Assembly: GCA_032718475.1 (NCBI GenBank)
Contig: JAUCBJ010004681.1
Coordinates: forward strand, 1 to 39,976
Length of the DNA stretch: 39,976 bases
Reading direction: 5' to 3'
Source: Nemertoderma westbladi
Taxonomy: Eukaryota; Xenacoelomorpha; Nemertodermatida; Nemertodermatidae
Shown: piece after piece, positions 10,501 to 22,500 of the stretch
How the letters are laid out: every line of letters begins with the position of its first letter
How positions within the stretch are numbered: the stretch's first letter is position 1
Made by a program: the position numbers and the translations under genes
The notes under the pieces: generated by a model
Databases searched by the model: none
What the model was told of the DNA's origin: nothing
The model's input: the letters and a program-made list of their open reading frames with translations, nothing else

Positions 10501-13500
10501 ACTTATATCTCAGAGTTGGAAAGAGTAAGTAAAGTAATAACATACACTAATATCTCATAGTTGGAAAGCGTGAGTAAAGTAATAACATACACTAATATCT
10601 CATAGTTGGAAAGCGTGAGTAAAGTAATAACATACACTAATATCTCAGAGTTAGAAAGCGTGAGTAAAGTAATAACATACACTAATATCTCATAGTTGGA
10701 AAGCGTAAGTAAAGTAATAACATACACTAATATCTCATAGTTGGAAAGCGTGAGTAAAGTAATAACATACACTTATATCTCATAGTTGGAAAGCGTAAGT
10801 AAAGTAATAACATACACTTATATCTCAGAGTTGGAAAGCGTAAGAAAAGTAATAACATACGTACTAATATCTCATAGTTGGAAAGCGTGAGTAAAGTAAT
10901 AACATACACTAATATCTCAGAGTTAGAAAGCGTGAGTAAAGTAATAACATACACTAATATCTCATAGTTGGAAAGCGTAAGTAAAGTAATAACATACACT
11001 TATATCTCAGAGTTAGAAAGCGTGAGTAAAGTAATAACATACACTAATATCTCATAGTTGGAAAGCGTAAGTAAAGTAATAACATACACTTATATCTCAT
11101 AGTTGGAAAGCGTAAGTAAAGTAATAACATACACTTATATCTCAGAGTTGGAAAGCGTAAGAAAAGTAATAACATACGTACTAATATCTCATAGTTGGAA
11201 AGCGTGAGTAAAGTAATAACATACACTAATATCTCAGAGTTAGAAAGCGTGAGTAAAGTAATAACATACACTAATATCTCATAGTTGGAAAGCGTAAGTA
11301 AAGTAATAACATATACTAATATCCCATAGTTGGAAAGCGTGAGTAAAGTAAAAACATACACTAATATCTCATAGTTGGAAAGCGTGAGTAAAGTAATAAC
11401 ATACACTAATATCCCATAGTTGGAAAGCGTGAGTAAAGTAATAACATACACTAATATCTCATAGTTGGAAAGCGTGAGTAAAGTAATAACATACACTAAT
11501 ATCTCATAGTTGGAAAGCGTGAGTAAAGTAATAACATACACTAATATCTCATAGCTGGAAAGCGTGAGTAAAGTAATAACATACACTAATATCTCATAGT
11601 TGGAAAGCGTGAGTAAAGTAATAACATACACTTATATCTCATAGTTGGAAAGCGTAAGTAAAGTAATAACATACACTTATATCTCAGAGTTGGAAAGCGT
11701 AAGAAAAGTAATAACATACGTACTAATATCTCATAGTTGGAAAGCGTGAGTAAAGTAATAACATACACTAATATCTCATAGTTGGAAAGCGTGAGTAAAG
11801 TAATAACATACACTAATATCCCATAGTTGGAAAGCGTGAGTAAAGTAATAACATACACTAATATCTCATAGTTGGAAAGCGTGAGTAAAGTAATAACATA
11901 CACTAATATCTCAGAGTTGGAAAGCGTAAGTAAAGTAATAACATACACTAATATCTCATAGTTGGAAAGCGTGAGTAAAGTAATAACATACACTAATATC
12001 TCAGAGTTGGAAAGCGTAAGTAAAGTAATAACATACACTAATATCTCATAGTTGGAAAGCGTGAGTAAAGTAATAACATACACTTATATCTCAGAGTTGG
12101 AAAGCGTAAGTAAAGTAATAACATACGTACTAATATCTCATAGTTGGAAAGCGTGAGTAAAGTAATAACATACACTAATATATCATAGTTGGAAAGCGTG
12201 AGTAAAGTAATAACATACACTAATATCTCATAGTTGGAAAGCGTGAGTAAAGTAATAACATACACTAATATCTCATAGTTGGAAAGCGTGAGTAAAGTAA
12301 TAACATACACTAATATCTCATAGTTGGAAAGCGTGAGTAAAGTAATAACATACACTTATATCTCATAGTTGGAAAGCGTGAGTAAAGTAATAACATTCAC
12401 TAATATCTCATAGTTGGAAAGCGTGAGTAAAGTAATAACATACACTAATATCTCATAGTTGGAAAGCGTGAGTAAAGTAATAACATACACTAATATCTCA
12501 TAGTTGGAAAGCGTGAGTAAAGTAATAACATACACTTATATCTCAGAGTTGGAAAGCGTGAGTAAAGTAATAACATACACTAATATCTCATAGCTGGAAA
12601 GCGTGAGTAAAGTAATAACATACACTTATATCTCATAGTTGGAAAGCGTGAGTAAAGTAATAACATACACTAATATCTCATAGTTGGAAAGCGTGAGTAA
12701 AGTAATAACATACACTTATATCTCAGAGTTGGAAAGCGTGAGTAAAGTAATAACATACACTAATATCTCATAGCTGGAAAGCGTGAGTAAAGTAATAACA
12801 TACACTTATATCTCAGAGTTGGAAAGCGTAAGTAAAGTAATAACATACACTAATATCTTATAGTTGGAAAGCGTGAGTAAAGTAATAACATACACTAATA
12901 TCTCATAGTTGGAAAGCGTGAGTAAAGTAATAACATACACTAATATCTCATAGTTGGAAAGCGTGAGTAAAGTAATAACATACACTAATATCTCATAGTT
13001 GGAAAGCGTGAGTAAAGTAATAACATACACTAATATCTCATAGCTGGAAAGCGTGAGTAAAGTAATAACATACACTAATATCTCATAGCTGGAAAGCGTG
13101 AGTAAAGTAATAACATACACTTATATCTCAGAGTTGGAAAGAGTAAGTAAAGTAATAACATACACTAATATCTCAGAGTTGGAAAGAGTAAGTAAAGTAA
13201 TAACATACACTAATATCTCATAGTTGGAAAGCGTGAGTAAAGTAATAACATACACTAATATCTCAGAGTTAGAAAGCGTGAGTAAAGTAATAACATACAC
13301 TAATATCTCATAGCTGGAAAGCGTGAGTAAAGTAATAACATACACTAATATCTCAGAGTTAGAAAGCGTGAGTAAAGTAATAACATACACTAATATCTCA
13401 TAGTTGGAAAGCGTGAGTAAAGTAATAACATACGTACTAATATCTCATAGTTGGAAAGCGTGAGTAAAGTAATAACATACACTAATATCTCAGAGTTGGA

Positions 13501-16500
13501 AAGCGTGAGTAAAGTAATAACATACACTAATATCTCATAGCTGGAAAGCGTGAGTAAAGTAATAACATACACTAATATCTCATAGCTGGAAAGCGTGAGT
13601 AAAGTAATAACATACACTAATATCTCAGAGTTAGAAAGCGTGAGTAAAGTAATAACATACACTAATATCTCATAGTTGGAAAGCGTGAATAAAGTAATAA
13701 CATACACTAATATCTCAGAGTTAGAAAGCGTGAGTAAAGTAATAACATACACTAATATCTCAGAGTTGGAAAGCGTGAGTAAAGTAATAACATACACTAA
13801 TATCTCATAGCTGGAAAGCGTGAGTAAAGTAATAACATACACTAATATCTCATAGCTGGAAAGCGTGAGTAAAGTAATAACATACACTAATATCTCAGAG
13901 TTGGAAAGAGTAAGTAAAGTAATAACATACACTAATATCTCATAGTTGGAAAGCGTGAGTAAAGTAATAACATACACTAATATCTCAGAGTTAGAAAGCG
14001 TGAGTAAAGTAATAACATTCACTAATATCTTATAGTTGGAAAGCGTGAGTAAAGTAATAACATACACTAATATCTCAGAGTTGGAAAGCGTGAGTAAAGT
14101 AATATCATACACTAATATCTCATAGTTGGAAAGCGTGAGTAAAGTAATAACATACACTAATATCTCATAGTTGGAAAGCGTGAGTAAAGTAATAACATAC
14201 ACTTATATCTCATAGTTGGAAAGCGTAAGTAAAGTAATAACATACACTAATATCTCATAGTTGGAAAGCGTGAGTAAAGTAATAACATACACTAATATCT
14301 CAGAGTTGGAAAGCGTGAGTAAAGTAATATCATACACTAATATCTCATAGTTGGAAAGCGTGAGTAAAGTAATAACATACACTAATATCTCATAGTTGGA
14401 AAGCGTGAGTAAAGTAATAACATACACTTATATCTCATAGTTGGAAAGCGTAAGTAAAGTAATAACATACACTAATATCTCATAGTTGGAAAGCGTGAGA
14501 AAGTAATAACATACACTAATATCTCATAGCTGGAAAGCGTGAGTAAAGTAATAACATACACTAATATCTCAGAGTTGGAAAGCGTGAGTAAAGTAATAAC
14601 ATACACTTATATCTCATAGTTGGAAAGCGTGAGTAAAGTAATAACATACACTAATATCTCATAGTTGGAAAGCGTGAGTAAAGTAATAACATACACTAAT
14701 ATCTCATAGTTGGAAAGCGTGAGTAAAGTAATAACATACACTAATATCTCATAGTTGGAAAACGTGAGTAAAGTAATAACATACACTAATATCTCATAGT
14801 TGGAAAGCGTGAGTAAAGTAATAACATACACTAATATCTCAGAGTTGGAAAGCGTGAGTAAAGTAATAACATACACTTATATCTCAGAGTTGGAAAGCGT
14901 AAGTAAAGTAATAACATACGTACTAATATATCATAGTTGGAAAGCGTGAGTAAAGTAATAACATACACTAATATCTCAGAGTTGGAAAGCGTGAGTAAAG
15001 TAATAACATACACTTATATCTCAGAGTTGGAAAGCGTGAGTAAAGTAATAACATACACTAATATCTCATAGTTGGAAAGCGTGAGTAAAGTAATAACATA
15101 CACTAATATCTCAGAGTTGGAAAGCGTGAGTAAAGTAATAACATACACTTATATCTCAGAGTTGGAAAGCGTAAGTAAAGTAATAACATACGTACTAATA
15201 TCTCATAGTTGGAAAGCGTGAGTAAAGTAATAACATACACTAATATCTCATAGTTGGAAAGCGTGAGTAAAGTAATAACATACACTTATATCTCAGAGTT
15301 GGAAAGCGTAAGTAAAGTAATAACATACGTACTAATATCTCATAGTTGGAAAGCGTGAGTAAAGTAATAACATACACTAATATCTCATAGTTGGAAAGCG
15401 TGAGTAAAGTAATAACATACACTAATATCTCAGAGTTGGAAAGCGTGAGTAAAGTAATAACATACACTTATATCTCAGAGTTGGAAAGCGTAAGTAAAGT
15501 AATAACATACGTACTAATATCTCATAGTTGGAAAGCGTGAGTAAAGTAATAACATACACTAATATCTCATAGTTGGAAAGCGTGAGTAAAGTAATAACAT
15601 ACACTTATATCTCAGAGTTGGAAAGCGTAAGTAAAGTAATAACATACGTACTAATATCTCATAGTTGGAAAGCGTGAGTAAAGTAATAACATACACTAAT
15701 ATCTCATAGTTGGAAAGCGTGAGTAAAGTAATAACATACACTAATATCTCATAGTTGGAAAGCGTGAGTAAAGTAATAACATACACTAATATATCAGAGT
15801 TGGAAAGCGTAAGTAAAGTAATAACATACGTACTAATATCTCATAGTTGGAAAGCGTGAGTAAAGTAATAACATACACTAATATCTCATAGTTGGAAAGC
15901 GTGAGTAAAGTAATAACATACACTAATATATCATAGTTGGAAACCGTGAGTAAAGTAATAACATACACTAATATCTCATAGTTGGAAAGCGTGAGTAAAG
16001 TAATAACATACACTAATATCGCATAGTTGGAAAGCGTGAGTAAAGTAATAACATACACCAATATCTCATAGTTGGAAAGCGTGAGTAAAGTAATAACATA
16101 CACTAATATCTCATAGTTGGAAAGCGTGAGTAAAGTAATAACATACACTAATATCGCATAGTTGGAAAGCGTGAGTAAAGTAATAACATACACTAATATC
16201 TCATAGTTGGAAAGCGTGAGTAAAGTAATAACATACACTAATATCTCAGAGTTAGTAAGCGTGAGTAAAGTAATAACATACACTAATATCTCATAGTTGG
16301 AAAGCGTGAGTAAAGTAATAACATACACTAATATCTCATAGTTGGAAAGCGTGAGTAAAGTAATAACATACACTAATATCTCAGAGTTGGAAAGCGTGAG
16401 TAAAGTAATAACATACACTTATATCTCAGAGTTGGAAAGCGTGAGTAAAGTAATAACATACACTAATATCTCATAGTTGGAAAGCGTGAGTAAAGTAATA

Positions 16501-19500
16501 ACATACACTAATATCTCAGAGTTGGAAAGCGTGAGTAAAGTAATAACATACACTTATATCTCAGAGTTGGAAAGCGTAAGTAAAGTAATAACATACGTAC
16601 TAATATCTCATAGTTGGAAAGCGTGAGTAAAGTAATAACATACACTAATATCTCATAGTTGGAAAGCGTGAGTAAAGTAATAACATACACTAATATCTCA
16701 GAGTTGGAAAGCGTGAGTAAAGTAATAACATACACTTATATCTCAGAGTTGGAAAGCGTAAGTAAAGTAATAACATACGTACTAATATCTCATAGTTGGA
16801 AAGCGTGAGTAAAGTAATAACATACACTAATATCTCAGAGTTGGAAAGCGTGAGTAAAGTAATAACATACACTTATATCTCATAGTTGGAAAGCGTGAGT
16901 AAAGTAATAACATACACTAATATCTCATAGTTGGAAAGCGTGAGTAAAGTAATAACATACACTAATATCTCATAGTTGGAAAGCGTGAGTAAAGTAATAA
17001 CATACACTAATATCTCATAGTTGGAAAGCGTGAGTAAAGTAATAACATACACTAATATCTCATAGTTGGAAAGCGTGAGTAAAGTAATAACATACACTAA
17101 TATCTCATAGTTGGAAAGCGTGAGTAAAGTAATAACATACACTTATATCTCATAGTTGGAAAGCGTGAGTAAAGTAATAACATACACTTATATCTCAGAG
17201 TTGGAAAGCGTGAGTAAAGTAATATCATACACTAATATCTCATAGTTGGAAAGCGTGAGTAAAGTAATAACATACACTAATATCTCATAGTTGGAAAGCG
17301 TGAGTAAAGTAATAACATACACTAATATCTCATAGTTGGAAAGCGTGAGTAAAGTAATAACATACACTAATATCTCAGAGTTGGAAAGCGTGAGTAAAGT
17401 AATAACATACACTTATATCTCAGAGTTGGAAAGCGCAAGTAAAGTAATAACATACGTACTAATATCTCATAGTTGGAAAGCGTGAGTAAAGTAATAACAT
17501 ACACTAATATCTCATAGTTGGAAAGCGTGAGTAAAGTAATAACATACACTAATATCTCAGAGTTGGAAAGCGTGAGTAAAGTAATAACATACACTTATAT
17601 CTCAGAGTTGGAAAGCGTAAGTAAAGTAATAACATACGTACTAATATCTCATAGTTGGAAAGCGTGAGTAAAGTAATAACATACACTAATATCTCAGAGT
17701 TGGAAAGCGTGAGTAAAGTAATAACATACACTTATATCTCATAGTTGGAAAGCGTGAGTAAAGTAATAACATACACTAATATCTCATAGTTGGAAAGCGT
17801 GAGTAAAGTAATAACATACACTAATATCTCATAGTTGGAAAGCGTGAGTAAAGTAATAACATACACTAATATCTCATAGTTGGAAAGCGTGAGTAAAGTA
17901 ATAACATACACTAATATCTCATAGTTGGAAAGCGTGAGTAAAGTAATAACATACACTAATATCTCAGAGTTGGAAAGCGTGAGTAAAGTAATAACATACA
18001 CTTATATCTCAGAGTTGGAAAGCGTAAGTAAAGTAATAACATACGTACTAATATCTCATAGTTGGAAAGCGTGAGTAAAGTAATAACATACACTAATATC
18101 TCAGAGTTGGAAAGCGTGAGTAAAGTAATAACATACACTTATATCTCAGAGTTGGAAAGCGTGAGTAAAGTAATAACATACACTAATATCTCATAGTTGG
18201 AAAGCGTGAGTAAAGTAATAACATACACTAATATCTCAGAGTTGGAAAGCGTGAGTAAAGTAATAACATACACTTATATCTCAGAGTTGGAAAGCGTAAG
18301 TAAAGTAATAACATACGTACTAATATCTCATAGTTGGAAAGCGTGAGTAAAGTAATAACATACACTAATATCTCATAGTTGGAAAGCGTGAGTAAAGTAA
18401 TAACATACACTTATATCTCAGAGTTGGAAAGCGTAAGTAAAGTAATAACATACGTACTAATATCTCATAGTTGGAAAGCGTGAGTAAAGTAATAACATAC
18501 ACTAATATCTCATAGTTGGAAAGCGTGAGTAAAGTAATAACATACACTAATATCTCAGAGTTGGAAAGCGTGAGTAAAGTAATAACATACACTTATATCT
18601 CAGAGTTGGAAAGCGTAAGTAAAGTAATAACATACGTACTAATATCTCATAGTTGGAAAGCGTGAGTAAAGTAATAACATACACTAATATCTCATAGTTG
18701 GAAAGCGTGAGTAAAGTAATAACATACACTTATATCTCAGAGTTGGAAAGCGTAAGTAAAGTAATAACATACGTACTAATATCTCATAGTTGGAAAGCGT
18801 GAGTAAAGTAATAACATACACTAATATCTCATAGTTGGAAAGCGTGAGTAAAGTAATAACATACACTAATATCTCAGAGTTGGAAAGCGTGAGTAAAGTA
18901 ATAACATACACTTATATCTCAGAGTTGGAAAGCGTAAGTAAAGTAATAACATACGTACTAATATCTCATAGTTGGAAAGCGTGAGTAAAGTAATAACATA
19001 CACTAATATCTCAGAGTTGGAAAGCGTGAGTAAAGTAATAACATACACTTATATCTCATAGTTGGAAAGCGTGAGTAAAGTAATAACATACACTAATATC
19101 TCATAGTTGGAAAGCGTGAGTAAAGTAATAACATACACTAATATCTCATAGTTGGAAAGCGTGAGTAAAGTAATAACATACACTAATATCTCATAGTTGG
19201 AAAGCGTGAGTAAAGTAATAACATACACTAATATCTCATAGTTGGAAAGCGTGAGTAAAGTAATAACATACACTAATATCTCAGAGTTGGAAAGCGTGAG
19301 TAAAGTAATAACATACACTTATATCTCAGAGTTGGAAAGCGTAAGTAAAGTAATAACATACGTACTAATATCTCATAGTTGGAAAGCGTGAGTAAAGTAA
19401 TAACATACACTAATATCTCAGAGTTGGAAAGCGTGAGTAAAGTAATAACATACACTTATATCTCAGAGTTGGAAAGCGTGAGTAAAGTAATAACATACAC

Positions 19501-22500
19501 TAATATCTCATAGTTGGAAAGCGTGAGTAAAGTAATAACATACACTAATATCTCAGAGTTGGAAAGCGTGAGTAAAGTAATAACATACACTTATATCTCA
19601 GAGTTGGAAAGCGTAAGTAAAGTAATAACATACGTACTAATATCTCATAGTTGGAAAGCGTGAGTAAAGTAATAACATACACTTATATCTCATAGCTGGA
19701 AAGCGTGAGTAAAGTAATAACATACACTAATATCTCAGAGTTGGAAAGCGTGAGTAAAGTAATAACATACACTTATATCTCAGAGTTGGAAAGCGTAAGT
19801 AAAGTAATAACATACGTAATAATATCTCATAGTTGGAAAGCGTGAGTAAAGTAATAACATACACTTATATCTCATAGTTGGAAAGCGTGAGTAAAGTAAT
19901 AACATACACTAATATCTCATAGTTGGAAAGCGTGAGTAAAGTAATAACATACACTTATATCTCAGAGTTGGAAAGCGTAAGTAAAGTAATAACATACGTA
20001 CTAATATCTCATAGTTGGAAAGCGTGAGTAAAGTAATAACATACACTAATATCTCATAGTTGGAAAGCGTGAGTAAAGTAATAACATACACTAATATCTC
20101 AGAGTTGGAAAGCGTGAGTAAAGTAATAACATACACTTATATCTAAGAGTTGGAAAGCGTAAGTAAAGTAATAACATACGTACTAATATCTCATAGTTGG
20201 AAAGCGTGAGTAAAGTAATAACATACACTAATATCTCATAGTTGGAAAGCGTGAGTAAAGTAATAACATACACTTATATCTCAGAGTTGGAAAGCGTAAG
20301 TAAAGTAATAACATACGTACTAATATCTCATAGTTGGAAAGCGTGAGTAAAGTAATAACATACACTAATATCTCATAGTTGGAAAGCGTGAGTAAAGTAA
20401 TAACATACACTAATATCTCATAGTTGGAAAGCGTGAGTAAAGTAATAACATACACTAATATATCAGAGTTGGAAAGCGTAAGTAAAGTAATAACATACGT
20501 ACTAATATCTCATAGTTGGAAAGCGTGAGTAAAGTAATAACATACACTAATATCTCATTGTTGGAAAGCGTGAGTAAAGTAATAACATACACTAATATAT
20601 CATAGTTGGAAACCGTGAGTAAAGTAATAACATACACTAATATCTCATAGTTGGAAAGCGTGAGTAAAGTAATAACATACACTAATATCGCATAGTTGGA
20701 AAGCGTGAGTAAAGTAATAACATACACTAATATCTCATAGTTGGAAAGCGTGAGTAAAGTAATAACATACACTAATATCTCATAGTTGGAAAGCGTGAGT
20801 AAAGTAATAACATACACTAATATCGCATAGTTGGAAAGCGTGAGTAAAGTAATAACATACACTAATATCTCATAGTTGGAAAGCGTGAGTAAAGTAATAA
20901 CATACACTAATATCTCAGAGTTAGTAAGCGTGAGTAAAGTAATAACATACACTAATATCCCATAGTTGGAAAGCGTGAGTAAAGTAATAACATACACTAA
21001 TATCTCATAGTTGGAAAGCGTGAGTAAAGTAATAACATACACTAATATCTCAGAGTTAGAAAGCGTGAGTAAAGTAATAACATACACTAATATCCCATAG
21101 TTGGAAAGCGTGAGTAAAGTAATAACATACACTAATATCTCAGAGTTAGAAAGCGTGAGTAAAGTAATAACATACACTAATATCTCAGAGTTAGAAAGCG
21201 TGAGTAAAGTAATAACATACACTAATATCTCAGAGTTAGAAAGCGTGAGTAAAGTAATAACATACACTAATATCTCAGAGTTAGAAAGCGTGAGTAAAGT
21301 AATAACATACACTAATATCTCATAGTTGGAAAGCGTGAGTAAAGTAATAACATACACTAATATCTCAGAGTTAGAAAGCGTGAGTAAAGTAATAACATAC
21401 ACTAATATCTCATAGTTGGAAAGCGTGAGTAAAGTAATAACATACACTAATATCTCATAGTTGGAAAGCGTGAGTAAAGTAATAACATACACTAATATCG
21501 CATAGTTGGAAAGCGTGAGTAAAGTAATAACATACACTTATATCTCAGAGTTGGAAAGCGTAAGTAAAGTAATAACATACACTAATATCTCATAGTTGGA
21601 AAGCGTGAGTAAAGTAATAACATACACTAATATCTCATAGTTGGAAAGCGTGAGTAAAGTAATAACATACACTAATATCTCAGAGTTAGAAAGCGTGAGT
21701 AAAGTAATAACATACACTTATATCTCATAGTTGGAAAGCGTGAGTAAAGTAATAACATACACTAATATCTCATAGTTGGAATGCGTGAGTAAAGTAATAA
21801 CATACACTTATATCTCATAGTTGGAAAGCGTGAGTAAAGTAATAACATACACTAATATCTCATAGTTGGAAAGCGTGAGTAAAGTAATAACATACACTAA
21901 TATCTCAGAGTTAGAAAGCGTGAGTAAAGTAATAACATACACTAATATCTCAGAGTTAGAAAGCGTGAGTAAAGTAATAACATACACTAATATCTCAGAG
22001 TTGGAAAGCGTGAGTAAAGTAATAACATACACTAATATCTCAGAGTTAGAAAGCGTGAGTAAAGTAATAACATACACTAATATCTCATAGTTGGAAAGCG
22101 TGAGTAAAGTAATAACATACACTAATATCTCATAGTTGGAAAGCGTGAGTAAAGTAATAACATACACTAATATCTCATAGTTGGAAAGCGTGAGTAAAGT
22201 AATAACATACACTAATATCTCATAGTTGGAAAGCGTGAGTAAAGTAATAACATACACGAATATCTCATAGTTGGAAAGCGTGAGTAAAGTAATAACATAC
22301 ACTAATATCTCATAGTTGGAAAGCGTGAGTAAAGTAATAACATACACTAATATCTCATAGTTGGAAAGCGTGAGTAAAGTAATAACATACACTAATATCT
22401 CATAGTTGGAAAGCGTGAGTAAAGTAATAACATACACTAATATCTCATAGTTAGAAAGCGTAAGTAAAGTAATAACATACACTTATATCTCATAGTTGGA

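Noticed and set aside
8103-22482. Long open frames of a 15-residue repeat on the minus strand in the 45-bp array
   Set aside because: The period is divisible by 3 and the unit lacks a stop in that frame. Frames break wherever the 47-bp variant or a CACTTATATC copy occurs, and there is no promoter, unique flank or selection signal.
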